Shown here: positions 1 to 10,671 of the stretch, piece after piece
Layout: the number at the start of each line of letters is the position of its first letter
Position numbering within the stretch: position 1 is the first letter of the stretch
From: Streptomyces albospinus
GTDB lineage: Bacteria > Actinomycetota > Actinomycetes > Streptomycetales > Streptomycetaceae
Length of the DNA stretch: 64,000 nt
Direction: 5' to 3'
NCBI RefSeq assembly: GCF_014648695.1
Contig: NZ_BMRP01000001.1
Coordinates: 702,294 to 766,293, forward strand
Program-made: the position numbers and the translations under genes
Notes under the pieces: generated by a model
Told to the model about the DNA's origin: nothing
The model's database searches: none
What the model saw: only the letters and a program-made list of their open reading frames with translations

Positions 1-88
1 ACGCCTTTCCCCGCGGGCACGCACGCCTTTCCCCGCGGGCACGCACGCCTTTCCCCGCGGGCACGCACGCCTTTCCCCGCGGGCACGC
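1..88. repeat. 22-bp tandem repeat, four perfect copies
   Basis: Four identical head-to-tail copies of a 22-bp unit (ACGCCTTTCCCCGCGGGCAC plus GC) occupy 1-22, 23-44, 45-66 and 67-88. Each unit contains the palindrome CCCGCGGG. The array may continue left of the window. It lies downstream of the 3' end of the leftward Prim-Pol-like gene (stop at 214). No spacers separate the units, so this is a minisatellite, not CRISPR. Confidence 0.95.
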
Positions 89-213
89 GCGGCGCGTACC
101 GCACTACGGCTGTACGGCATGCCAGCAGCAGGGCACGCCGGCAGTACGGCGCCGGGCGCCGCCCCTCAGGGGCAGCGTCCGGATCACACCAACGACGAAA
201 CGATTTGCCCGGC

Positions 214-924
214 TCAGACCGGCGGCCGGGGACAGTCCGCCCCGTGGGCGGTCGCGCGGCTGCCCGCCGACCGGTTGCACACATACGCCAGCGTCCCGAG
301 CAGCAGCCGGGCCTGCGGCGGGCAGCCGGCCGAGTCCAGCGTCGGCGGGCGCAGCCAGCGCATCGGGCCGTGGCCGCCGAAGTCCGAGGGCGGCGCGGTG
401 ATGTAGTCGCCGCGGCCCAGGGGGCGCAGGTCCAGATCGGCGTCGTCCCAGCCCGTGCGGTAGAGGAGGTCGGGGAGCGCGCCGGCCGCCCCGGGGGCGA
501 CGAAGAACAGCGCCCGGCCCGTCGGGGTGGCGGCCACCGGCCCGAGCGGCAGCCCCATCCGCTCCAGCCGCACCAGCGCCCCGCGGCCCGCCTCCTCGGG
601 CACGTCGAGGATGTCGAAGGACCGCCCTACGGGAAGCAGCACCGCCGCCCCCGGGGTGTCCGCCCAGGCCGCGGCTGCCTTCTCCAGGGGCGCGCCGGCC
701 GCCAACTCCTGGCCGAACGACAGCGGATGGGCGCCCGGCGACGGGCAGCCGGCGGCGCCGCACGAGCAGTCCGTACGGCTGCCGGTGCGGACCGCGCGGG
801 CGCCCGGCGCCACGTCCCAGCCCCACAGCCCGGTGTACTCCGCCACCGCCGTGCTCTCGGTCGAGCGGGCGCGGCGGCGCGAGCCGGAACGGATGTCCCG
901 GATGGCGCCGATCGTGAAGTCCAT
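214..924 (-). CDS. Bifunctional primase/polymerase (Prim-Pol)-like protein, probably catalytically degenerate
   Basis: 236 residues, read leftward from an ATG preceded by a strong GGAGGGGGC ribosome site. The Prim-Pol fold is recognisable from the cysteine motif CSCG...CPSPGAHP (residues 53-67) and a GDYITAPPS motif near residue 175. Family members copy or prime DNA using an acidic pair (hhDhD) and an sxH motif. Here the acidic motif reads LDVPE (residues 106-110), losing the second Asp, and the sxH segment reads TPTGRALFF (133-141), losing the His. No helicase domain follows. I infer it is not an active polymerase. It lies head-to-head with nsdA, an arrangement I recall from other Streptomyces. 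Its role is unknown. Confidence 0.75.
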   Translation of the reverse strand: MDFTIGAIRDIRSGSRRRARSTESTAVAEYTGLWGWDVAPGARAVRTGSRTDCSCGAAGCPSPGAHPLSFGQELAAGAPLEKAAAAWADTPGAAVLLPVGRSFDILDVPEEAGRGALVRLERMGLPLGPVAATPTGRALFFVAPGAAGALPDLLYRTGWDDADLDLRPLGRGDYITAPPSDFGGHGPMRWLRPPTLDSAGCPPQARLLLGTLAYVCNRSAGSRATAHGADCPRPPV

Positions 925-1411
925 GCCCCCTCCAACGGGTGGTGCGTGCGAGTGGTTACGAGGCGGCGCATTGACGAGGAGGAGGTGTTCACGCTGGTGC
1001 TCACGCTCCGTCGACGGTCCGCGGTGCCGGTGGTGAGCCGTCGCGCGCCGGGTGGTGCGATGCGTCGCGCACGCCTTCGCGTGCTTCGCTCCGCCCGGCC
1101 CTCTTCGGCCTGTGTCAAGTCAATCGCGAGAGCAGGCCGGGGAGTTCATTCAAAGGGGTGGCGAATGGTGGCGTTTCGGCGGTCGCCCTCGCGACGGGCG
1201 TGATCGTAGGATTACTTTCGGTGCACGAACCCCGGAGAGGCATCGTTCGCACGGGTATGCCGGTGGCAACGCGCCAGTAGGACCGCGGCCGGAGGTGTGG
1301 CCGGAATCCGCGGTCGGGTAGATGTACCCCCGCAACGGGCGCCGCAACAGGCGGCATCCTGTGGGTGGTTCGCAGTTCGCAGAAAAGCGCTATCGGAATG
1401 GGGGCATTCCT
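925..1411. other. Divergent intergenic region upstream of nsdA
   Basis: Separates the Prim-Pol-like gene (leftward) from nsdA (rightward), so promoters for both should lie here. I see no convincing protein or RNA gene. A perfect 6-bp inverted repeat GGAATG-GGGG-CATTCC at 1395-1410 sits directly before the likely GTG start of nsdA at 1412. It could act in translation control or be a protein site. Confidence 0.5.
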
Positions 1412-2905
1412 GTGGGCGGCACTGGCGGCACCGCCGGCTCCAACAGCACGGGCGGCACCGACGCCGTCAAACGTCCCAACGCACAGTTGGGTTCATGGTT
1501 CCTGCGCAGCGGCTGGTCCAAGGGCGAGCTGGCGCGACAGGTCAACCGGCGGGCGCGCCAGATGGGCGCCCACCACATCAGCACCGACACCTCCCGCGTG
1601 CGCCGCTGGCTGGACGGCGAGCAGCCGCGCGAGCCCATCCCCCGGATCCTGTCCGAGCTCTTCTCGGAGCGCTTCGGCTGTGTGGTCGGCATCGAGGAGC
1701 TGGGACTGCGCTCGGCGCACCAGTCGCCGTCCGTCTCCGGGGTGGACCTGCCCTGGGCCGGGCCCCAAACGGTCAGCCTGATCAGCGAGTTCTCGCGCAG
1801 CGACCTGATGCTGGCGCGCCGCGGCTTCCTGGGCACCTCCCTGGCGCTGGCCGCCGGCCCGACCCTCATCGAGCCGATGCAGCGCTGGCTGGTGCCGGTG
1901 CCCGCGGCGGCGGGCGACGCGGAGCCGCAGCAGGACCGGGCCCGGCGGCCGGCCCGGCTCTCCAAGCCCGAGCTGGAGCTGCTGGAGTCGACGACCGCGA
2001 TGTTCCGGCAGTGGGACGCGCAGTGCGGCGGCGGGCTGCGGCGCAAGGCGGTGGTCGGCCAGCTTCACGAGGTCACCGACCTCCTCCAGGAGCCGCAGCC
2101 GCCCCAGGTCTCCAAGCGGCTGTTCAAGGTCGCCGCCGAACTCGCCGAGCTGGCCGGCTGGATGAGCTACGACATCGGGCTCCAGCCCACCGCCCAGAAG
2201 TACTTCGTGCTGGCGCTGCACGCCTCCAAAGAGGCCGGCGACCGCCCCCTGGGCTCCTACATCCTCTCCAGCATGAGCCGGCAGATGATCCATCTCGGCC
2301 GGCCCGACGATGCGTTGGAGCTGATCCACCTCGCCCAGTACGGCAGCCGGGAGACGGCCACACCGCGCACCCAGGCGATGTTGTATGCGATGGAGGCGCG
2401 CGCGTACGCCGGCATGGGCCAGCCCAGCAAGGTCAAGCGGGCGGTGCGGATGGCCGAGGACACCTTCTCCGACGTCACCCCCGGCGAGCCGGAGCCGGAC
2501 TGGATCCGCTTCTTCTCCGAGGCCGAGCTGAACGCCGAGAACGCCCACTCCTACCGCGACCTCGCCTACGTGGCGGGCCGCAGCCCCACCTACGCCTCGC
2601 TCGCCGAGCCCGTGATGCGGCGCGCCGTGGAGCTGTTCGGCCAGGACCCCGAGCACCAGCGCTCGTACGCGCTCAACCTGATCGGGATGGCGACCGTCCA
2701 TCTGCTCCAGAAGGAGCCGGAAGCCTGCGCGGAGATGGCGCAGCGCGCGATCCCCTTCGCCCGGCAGGTCCGCTCCGAACGGGTCAACACCCGGCTGCGC
2801 AAGACGGTGGACACCGCGGCGCGGGAGTACGGGGGCGTCGCCGCGGTGATCCAACTGGGCGACGAGCTGTCCCGCCAGCTCCCGGAGACGGCGGAGGCCG
2901 GCTGA
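1412..2905 (+). CDS. nsdA: NsdA-type TPR regulatory protein
   Basis: 497 residues from GTG 1412. The same frame is also open back to ATG 1322, which would add 30 residues of low-complexity Arg/Gly sequence. The N-terminal part contains a helix-turn-helix-like segment (SKGELARQVNRRAR, then VRRWLDGEQPREPIPRIL) typical of Streptomyces regulators. The C-terminal two thirds is helical with tetratricopeptide-like repeats (segments around LAEWAGWMSYDIG-type and YALNLIGMATVHLLQKEPEA). The sequence and the place next to amtB match NsdA, a negative regulator of sporulation and antibiotic production in S. coelicolor (established knowledge). It probably acts in the cytoplasm through protein or DNA contacts. 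Start choice is uncertain because neither start has a classical ribosome site. Confidence 0.85.
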   Translation: MGGTGGTAGSNSTGGTDAVKRPNAQLGSWFLRSGWSKGELARQVNRRARQMGAHHISTDTSRVRRWLDGEQPREPIPRILSELFSERFGCVVGIEELGLRSAHQSPSVSGVDLPWAGPQTVSLISEFSRSDLMLARRGFLGTSLALAAGPTLIEPMQRWLVPVPAAAGDAEPQQDRARRPARLSKPELELLESTTAMFRQWDAQCGGGLRRKAVVGQLHEVTDLLQEPQPPQVSKRLFKVAAELAELAGWMSYDIGLQPTAQKYFVLALHASKEAGDRPLGSYILSSMSRQMIHLGRPDDALELIHLAQYGSRETATPRTQAMLYAMEARAYAGMGQPSKVKRAVRMAEDTFSDVTPGEPEPDWIRFFSEAELNAENAHSYRDLAYVAGRSPTYASLAEPVMRRAVELFGQDPEHQRSYALNLIGMATVHLLQKEPEACAEMAQRAIPFARQVRSERVNTRLRKTVDTAAREYGGVAAVIQLGDELSRQLPETAEAG

Positions 2906-2953
2906 GGGATGGTTTCCGCGGGCTGAACACGTGGTGCCGGGACGATCTCGGAG

Positions 2954-4776
<1,823 letters not shown>

Positions 4777-4835
4777 CCGCAGCACGGCGGCGGGGGAGCC
4801 CGGTGGGGGCACAACACGACCAAGGAGAAGCCGAG

Positions 4836-7325
4836 TTGACCGAGAGCGCCGAGGACACCGCAGGCGGGGCCACGGCCCCGCCGCCCAGCGCCCCCGAAGG
4901 CGGTTACCCCGCCGCCCGGCTACGGCTTCTCCAGGACGACACCCCCACCGGCCCCGACCGCCGCGCCGCCCTCGCCCGACTCACCGACGACTGGCTCGCC
5001 GCCCTGCTGACCGGGGCGGCGGGCACGGCCGGTGTCCGCGGCACCGCGCTGGTCGCCGTCGGCGGCTACGGCCGCGGCGAACTCTCCCCGCGCAGCGACC
5101 TCGACCTCCTGCTGCTGCACGACGGCCGGGCCGCCACCGCGGACCTCGCCGCCCTCGCCGACCGCCTCTGGTACCCCGTCTGGGACCTCGGCCTGGACCT
5201 CGACCACTCCGTACGCACCCCCTCCGAGGCCCGCAAGGCGGCCCGCGAGGACCTCAAGGTGCAGCTGGGCCTGCTGGACGCCCGCCACCTTGCCGGCGAC
5301 CCCGAGCTGACCGCCGCGGTGCGCACCGCCGCCTACGCCGGCTGGCGGGAGAGCGCCCCCAAGCGGCTCCCCGAACTCCACGAGCTGTGCCAGGAGCGCG
5401 CCGCACGCCAGGGCGAACTCCAGTACCTCCTCGAACCCGACCTCAAGGAGGCCAGGGGCGGACTGCGGGACGCCACCGCCCTGCGCGCCATCGCCGCCTC
5501 CTGGCTCGCGGACGCCCCGCGCGGCGGCCTCGAAGCCGCCCGCAGCCGGCTCCTCGACACCCGCGACGCCCTCCACCTGACCACCGGCCGCGCCACCGAC
5601 CGGCTCGCCCTCCAGGAACAGGACCAGGTCGCCGGCGCCCTCGGCATGCTCGACGCCGACGCGCTGCTGCGGCAGACCTACGAAGCCGCCCGCACCATCT
5701 CCTACGCCGCCGACGTCACCTGGCGCGAGGTCGGCCGGGTACTGCGCGCCCGGTCCGTCAAACCGACGCTGCGCGGGCTGCTGCCCGGCCGTACCGCCGC
5801 CAAGGGGGAGCGCTCGCCGCTCGCCGAGGGCGTCGTGGAACTCGACGGCGAGGCCGTACTGGCCCGCACCGCGCGCCCCGAACGGGACCCCGTCCTGGTC
5901 CTGCGCGCCGCAGCCGCCGCCGCCCAGGCCGGACTCCCGCTCGCCACCCACGCGATCCGCCGCTGCGCCGCAGCAGCCGCCACCGCGCCGCTGCCCGTGC
6001 CCTGGCCCGCCGAGGCCAGGGAACAGCTGGTGACGCTGCTCGGCGCGGGCGCGCACACCGTGCCCGTATGGGAGGCCCTGGAGGCCGAGGGCGTCATCGG
6101 CCGGCTGCTGCCCGACTGGGAACGCGTCCGCTGCCGCCCGCAGCGCAACGCCGTGCACACCTGGACCGTCGACCGCCACCTGGTCGAGACCGCGGTACGG
6201 GCCGCCGCGCTGACCCGCCGGGTGCACCGCCCCGACCTGCTGCTCGCCGCCGCCCTGCTGCACGACATCGGCAAGGGCTGGCCCGGCGACCACGCGGTGG
6301 CCGGCGAGACCATCGCCCGCGACGTGGCGTCCCGGCTCGGCTTCGACAGCAGCGACACCGCCGTGATCGCCACCCTCGTCCGGCACCACCTGCTGCTCAT
6401 CGAGACCGCCACCCGGCGCGACCTGGACGATCCCGAGACCGTTGCCGCGGTCGCCGAGGCCGTCGGCAGCCCCGGCACCCTGGAACTCCTGCACGCCCTC
6501 ACCGAGGCCGACGCGCTGGCCACCGGGCCCGCCGCCTGGAGCTCCTGGCGCGACGGCCTGGTCACCGACCTGGTCGCCCGCGTCGCCGACCGGCTCGCCG
6601 GGGAGCCCGCCGCCGACCCCCGCGAAACGGAGGGCCCGACCGCCGAACAGGAGCGGCTGGCCATCGAGGCCGCGCGCACCGGCGGCCCGGTGCTGTCGCT
6701 GCACGCCCGGCCCGAGAGCGCACCGCAGGCCGCGGAGGACGGCACGGCCGCCGCCCGGGAACCGGTCGGCGTGGAACTCCTGATCGCCGTCCCCGACCAG
6801 GCCGGCGTGCTGCCCGCCGCGGCCGGCGTGCTGGCCCTGCACCGGCTCACGGTCCGCGCCGCCGACCTGCGCGCCCTCGACCCCGTCGGCGAGGGCCCGG
6901 TCCTGCTGCTCAGCTGGCGGGTGGCCGCCGAATACGGTTCGCTCCCCGAGGCCGACCGGCTCCGCGCCGACCTGGTCCGCGCCCTCGACGGCTCCCTCGA
7001 CGTCCCCGCCCGCCTCGCCGAACGCGAACGCGCCTACGCCCGCCGCTCCCGCGCCGTACTGGCCCCGCCGCCACGCGTCACCGTCGCCACCGGCAGCTCC
7101 CGTACGGCCACCGTCATCGAGGTCCGCGCCCAGGACGCGCACGGGCTGCTGCACCGGATCGGCCGGGCGCTGGAGGCGTCCGGGGTCTGGGTGCGCAGCG
7201 CCCATGTGAGCACCCTGGGGGCGAACGCGGTGGACACGGTCTACGTCACCCGGGACGACGGGACGCTGCTGTCGGAAGGGGAGGCGGCCGATCTGGCGAA
7301 GGCGCTGGAAGAGGCGCTCCGGTAG
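4836..7325 (+). CDS. glnD: PII adenylyltransferase/uridylyltransferase GlnD
   Basis: 829 residues from TTG 4836, preceded by AAGGAG at a good distance. GTG 4803 is an in-frame alternative. Domain order is a nucleotidyltransferase with GGYGRGELSPRSDLDLL at about residues 75-92, a helical domain, an HD domain (AALLHDIGKGWPGDH, about 470-485) that removes the nucleotide group, and two ACT domains (about 645-715 and 752-825) that sense glutamine. In Streptomyces GlnD adenylylates PII at Tyr51. It is third in the amtB operon, 59 nt after glnB. All key catalytic motifs are visible, and the length is normal for actinobacteria. Confidence 0.95.
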   Translation: MTESAEDTAGGATAPPPSAPEGGYPAARLRLLQDDTPTGPDRRAALARLTDDWLAALLTGAAGTAGVRGTALVAVGGYGRGELSPRSDLDLLLLHDGRAATADLAALADRLWYPVWDLGLDLDHSVRTPSEARKAAREDLKVQLGLLDARHLAGDPELTAAVRTAAYAGWRESAPKRLPELHELCQERAARQGELQYLLEPDLKEARGGLRDATALRAIAASWLADAPRGGLEAARSRLLDTRDALHLTTGRATDRLALQEQDQVAGALGMLDADALLRQTYEAARTISYAADVTWREVGRVLRARSVKPTLRGLLPGRTAAKGERSPLAEGVVELDGEAVLARTARPERDPVLVLRAAAAAAQAGLPLATHAIRRCAAAAATAPLPVPWPAEAREQLVTLLGAGAHTVPVWEALEAEGVIGRLLPDWERVRCRPQRNAVHTWTVDRHLVETAVRAAALTRRVHRPDLLLAAALLHDIGKGWPGDHAVAGETIARDVASRLGFDSSDTAVIATLVRHHLLLIETATRRDLDDPETVAAVAEAVGSPGTLELLHALTEADALATGPAAWSSWRDGLVTDLVARVADRLAGEPAADPRETEGPTAEQERLAIEAARTGGPVLSLHARPESAPQAAEDGTAAAREPVGVELLIAVPDQAGVLPAAAGVLALHRLTVRAADLRALDPVGEGPVLLLSWRVAAEYGSLPEADRLRADLVRALDGSLDVPARLAERERAYARRSRAVLAPPPRVTVATGSSRTATVIEVRAQDAHGLLHRIGRALEASGVWVRSAHVSTLGANAVDTVYVTRDDGTLLSEGEAADLAKALEEALR

Positions 7326-7469
7326 CGCTCCGTCCCGGGCCCGTCCGGCGCCTGTCCGGCGGCGCCCGGTAGAACGGCCGGGAGCGGGTCCGGGACGGTT
7401 CGCTTGCACAGCCGGATACCCTAGAAGCCGACTGCACCCCGCCCCCGACCCCGAGGATCGACGACCGCC

Positions 7470-9023
7470 GTGTTCGATACGCTTTCCGACCGCTTGGCGA
7501 GTACTTTCAAAAACCTCCGGGGCAAGGGCCGCCTGAGCGAGGCGGACATCGACGCCACGGCGCGCGAGATCCGTATCGCCCTTCTGGAGGCCGATGTCGC
7601 CCTCCCCGCCGTCCGCGCCTTCATCAAGCACGTCAAGGAACGCGCCTCCGGCGTCGAGGTCTCGCAGGCGCTGAACCCGGCCCAGCAGGTCATCAAGATC
7701 GTCAACGAGGAGCTCATCGGCATCCTCGGCGGCGAGACCCGCCGGCTGCGGTTCGCCAAGACGCCGCCGACGGTCATCATGCTGGCGGGCCTCCAGGGTG
7801 CCGGTAAGACGACCCTGGCCGGAAAGCTCGGCCGCTGGCTCAAGTCGCAGGGCCACGCCCCGCTGCTGGTCGCCTGCGACCTCCAGCGCCCCAACGCCGT
7901 CAACCAGCTCCAGGTCGTCGCCGAGCGCGCTGGCGTAGCCTTCTACGGCCCCCAGCCGGGCAACGGTGTCGGTGACCCCGTCCAGGTCGCCAAGGACTCC
8001 ATCGAGCACGCGCGCACCAAGCAGTACGACGTCGTGATCGTCGACACCGCAGGCCGCCTCGGTATCGACGCCGAGATGATGCAGCAGGCCGCCGACATCC
8101 GCGACGCGGTCAGCCCCGACGAGGTCCTGTTCGTCGTCGACGCGATGATCGGTCAGGACGCGGTCAACACCGCCGAGGCGTTCCGCGACGGCGTCGGCTT
8201 CGACGGCGTGGTGCTCTCCAAGCTGGACGGCGACGCCCGAGGCGGTGCCGCGCTCTCCATCGCGCACGTCACCGGCAAGCAGATCATGTTCGCCTCCAAC
8301 GGCGAGAAGCTGGACGACTTCGACGCGTTCCACCCGGACCGCATGGCGTCCCGCATCCTCGGCATGGGCGACATGCTGTCGCTCATCGAGAAGGCCGAGC
8401 AGACCTTCAGCCAGCAAGAGGCCGAGAAGATGGCGGCCAAGCTGGCGAAGGGCCCCAAGGAATTCACGCTGGACGACTTCCTGGCCCAGATGGAGCAGGT
8501 CCGCAAGATGGGCTCCATCTCCAAGCTCCTCGGCATGCTGCCCGGCATGGCGCAGATGAAGGACCAGATCAACAACCTCGACGAGCGCGAGGTCGACCGC
8601 ACGGCCGCGATCATCAAGTCGATGACGCCGGGCGAGCGCCAGGACCCGACGATCATCAACGGCTCGCGCCGCGCCCGTATCGCCCGGGGTTCCGGTGTCG
8701 ACGTCAGCACCGTCAAGAACCTCGTCGAGCGGTTCTTCGACGCCCGCAAGATGATGTCGCGGATGGCCCAGGGCGGTGGTATGCCGGGCATGCCCGGGAT
8801 GCCGGGCATGGGCGGCGGTGCCGCGCGGAAGAAGAAGCAGATCAAGCAGGCCAAGGGCAAGCGCAAGAGCGGCAACCCGATGAAGCGCAAGGCCGACGAA
8901 GAGGCCGCGGCGGCGCGCCGCGAGGCCGCGGCGGCCGGCAACCCGCTGGGCCTCCCGCAGGGCGCCGCCCAGGACCCGCAGAACTTCGAACTGCCCGAGG
9001 AATTCAAGAAGTTCATGGGCTGA
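7470..9023 (+). CDS. ffh: Signal recognition particle protein Ffh
   Basis: 517-residue SRP54-type GTPase that binds 4.5S RNA and signal sequences and delivers ribosomes to FtsY at the membrane. It has an N-terminal helical bundle, a GTPase domain with P-loop GLQGAGKTTLAGKL (about 107-121) and DTAGR (about 192), and a Met-rich M domain. After the M domain there is a short GMP repeat (MPGMPGMPGMGGG, about 437-450) and a Lys/Arg-rich tail. The GTG start at 7470 lacks a clear ribosome site. The last codons and stop (Lys-Phe-Met-Gly-TGA) form the first unit of a tandem repeat that continues beyond the gene. Confidence 0.97.
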   Translation: MFDTLSDRLASTFKNLRGKGRLSEADIDATAREIRIALLEADVALPAVRAFIKHVKERASGVEVSQALNPAQQVIKIVNEELIGILGGETRRLRFAKTPPTVIMLAGLQGAGKTTLAGKLGRWLKSQGHAPLLVACDLQRPNAVNQLQVVAERAGVAFYGPQPGNGVGDPVQVAKDSIEHARTKQYDVVIVDTAGRLGIDAEMMQQAADIRDAVSPDEVLFVVDAMIGQDAVNTAEAFRDGVGFDGVVLSKLDGDARGGAALSIAHVTGKQIMFASNGEKLDDFDAFHPDRMASRILGMGDMLSLIEKAEQTFSQQEAEKMAAKLAKGPKEFTLDDFLAQMEQVRKMGSISKLLGMLPGMAQMKDQINNLDEREVDRTAAIIKSMTPGERQDPTIINGSRRARIARGSGVDVSTVKNLVERFFDARKMMSRMAQGGGMPGMPGMPGMGGGAARKKKQIKQAKGKRKSGNPMKRKADEEAAAARREAAAAGNPLGLPQGAAQDPQNFELPEEFKKFMG

Positions 9024-9180
9024 GGGGTCGGTCGGGAAGTTCGTGGGCTGAGGGGTCGGTCGGCAACCTCATGGGTTGAGGGGCCCGTCGGCATGTTCGT
9101 GGGCTGACGGGGCCGGTCGGCGCGTTCGTGGGCTTGAGGGACCGGGTCGGCACGTTCGCGGGCTGGGGGACCGGTCGGCT
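9009..9180. repeat. Degenerate 28-30 bp tandem repeat beginning in the ffh stop codon region
   Basis: Six head-to-tail units at 9009-9036, 9037-9064, 9065-9092, 9093-9121, 9122-9151 and 9152-9180. The pattern is roughly AAGTTCGTGGGCTGAGGGGT followed by CGGTCGG. The first two units differ at one main position and later units drift, so the array looks like amplification of the ffh 3' end. Unit 1 contains the last four codons and stop of ffh. Beyond 9180 the gap becomes pyrimidine-rich, with smaller imperfect repeats to about 9480. Confidence 0.85.
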
Positions 9181-9230
9181 CGCCGTCCGGCCTGCGTTCC
9201 GGCTCCTCGGGGCAGCCTTCCCCTCTCGCT

Positions 9231-9270
9231 GCGGCAGCCGCCCTGCCCTCTGGGGCAGGGCGGCTGCCGC
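9231..9270 (+). terminator. Perfect 18-bp hairpin downstream of ffh
   Basis: The 18-bp arms at 9231-9248 and 9253-9270 are perfectly complementary around a TCTG loop. There is no clear T-run, which is common for Streptomyces terminators. It is about 210 nt after the ffh stop and before the convergent methyltransferase gene, so it could end transcription from either side. Confidence 0.7.
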
Positions 9271-9489
9271 ATGCCGCCTTCCTGCTCCTCTTCGGCCGCC
9301 CTCTTGAGCCGCCCGCTTCGGCCGCTCTTCTTCGGCTGCTCCTCTTGAGCCGCTCCACCCTGCTGCCGCTCCGGCCGGGCCTTCCTCGCGTGCCTCTCTT
9401 CCCTGAGTGCCTTTCTTCTCTGCGCGTGCCTTTCCTGTCTCGCGCTTCTTCGCCCGCGCAGCAGCCGCCCTGAGCCCTTCGCCCACCCA

Positions 9490-9512
9490 CCCGCCCCCCG
9501 AAGGGGGGTGGG
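9490..9512. terminator. GC-rich hairpin between convergent ffh and methyltransferase genes
   Basis: Arms of 10 bp (one G-T wobble) around a GAA loop, with a run of six C and six G at the centre. An A/T-richer patch AAACAATTAA follows at about 9521. Together with the 9231-9270 hairpin it probably insulates the two converging transcription units. The rest of the gap to 9804 has short imperfect repeats (GGGATCTCACC, GGGACCTCACC at about 9597-9630) but no gene that I can support. Confidence 0.45.
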
Positions 9513-9804
9513 CGGCGGGGAAACAATTAAGGCGCGGGGTGGGCGGCGGCTTAAGAGGAGCGCACCCCACAAGGTGCCGCCGCGTCGCCGCCTACGGGAT
9601 CTCACCGTGGGTACGGGACCTCACCCTGGGATCACGCCACCCCTGGGGTCACACCCCCGGGGTGCCCCCACGCGGATTCACTCCGTTCCGCGGTCGCGAA
9701 CGCCGCGACCTCCGGACAGCCCCTGCCGCCCTCCTGGAAGAGCCGGATGCGCGGCGCCAACCGGGCCTCCAGGGAAGGCCGTTCGCACTCTGCCGAGGCC
9801 GGGC

Positions 9805-10671
9805 CTAACGGGTGCGCGCGATCAGGTAGCGGAACACATTCGGCATCCACACCGTCCCGTCCGCCCGCTGATGCGGATGCAGCGCCTCCGCCAGTTCCTT
9901 CTCCACCTGCCGCGGCTCGGTGGCCTCCAGCGCCGCGTCGAACAGCCCCGTCGACAGCAGCCCGCGCACCGCGCTCGCCATGTCCGCGTAGCCGAACGGG
10001 CACGCCACCCGCCCCGACCCGTCGGGCCGCAGCCCCGCCCGGTCGGCCAGTTCCTCCAGATCGTCCCGCCCGGCCAGCCGCCATCCCGCGGAGCCGGCGG
10101 CGAAACGGGCCGGGGAATCGGCCAGCCGCTGCGCCACCCGCAGCACCCCGGACGTGGCGCACCGCTCCACCGGGCCCCAGCCGCCCAGCACCACCGCGCT
10201 GCCGCGCTCCGCCAGCGCCGCCGCCGCGGCCAGCGATGCGGTCAGCCCGTCGGCGCTGCTCCCGCAGCCCACCGGGTGGAACGCCGTGACCACCGTGAAC
10301 GCCGCGTCCGCCGGTGCCGCGTCCGCCAGCCCGCCGCTGACCAGCCGGGTCACCTCCGGCATCCCGTCCGGCGTGAGCCGCTCGCGGGCCAGCTCCAGCC
10401 GGCACTCGTCCGCGTCCACGCCGCTCACCTGGGCGCCGCGCGCCGCCGCGAGCAGCAGCGCCAGCCCGGAGCCGCAGCCCAGCCCGAGCAGCCGGGTGCC
10501 GGGTCCGACGCCGAGACGGTCGTACGCGGCTTCGTAGAGGGGGACCAGCATGCGCTCCTGGATTTCCGCCCAGTCGCGGGCGCGCGCCCGGGCGCCGGCC
10601 GGCGCGGGCGGGTCGTCACAGCGCATGGACCCGGTGTTCGGAAGCTGGTGCCGCACGAGCGTGGGTGACAT
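9805..10671 (-). CDS. SAM-dependent methyltransferase, class I
   Basis: 288 residues, leftward. A class I methyltransferase fold is indicated by motif I LLGLGCGSGLALLLAAA (about 61-77), an acidic residue after the second strand (GVDADECRLELAR), and a WGPVERC segment in the fifth-strand region. The substrate cannot be named from sequence. The C-terminal part (PFGYADMASAVRGLLSTG) resembles small-molecule methyltransferases seen across Streptomyces. It stands alone between ffh, which converges on it, and a divergent SprT-like gene. ATG 10671 has a weak ribosome site, and an internal ATG at 10626 is an alternative. Confidence 0.8.
   Translation of the reverse strand: MSPTLVRHQLPNTGSMRCDDPPAPAGARARARDWAEIQERMLVPLYEAAYDRLGVGPGTRLLGLGCGSGLALLLAAARGAQVSGVDADECRLELARERLTPDGMPEVTRLVSGGLADAAPADAAFTVVTAFHPVGCGSSADGLTASLAAAAALAERGSAVVLGGWGPVERCATSGVLRVAQRLADSPARFAAGSAGWRLAGRDDLEELADRAGLRPDGSGRVACPFGYADMASAVRGLLSTGLFDAALEATEPRQVEKELAEALHPHQRADGTVWMPNVFRYLIARTR

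Noticed and set aside
1..88. CRISPR array
   Set aside because: Units are contiguous with no spacers and no cas gene is present; simple tandem repeat.
205..1203. 332-codon plus-strand frame over the Prim-Pol-like gene
   Set aside because: Arg/Ala/Gly-rich shadow; the minus-strand protein has recognisable motifs and a strong ribosome site.
4920..8417. 1165-codon open frame on the minus strand across glnD and ffh
   Set aside because: Shadow of high-GC coding DNA: the plus strand encodes clear GlnD and Ffh, while the minus frame is Gly/Val-rich with no known motif.
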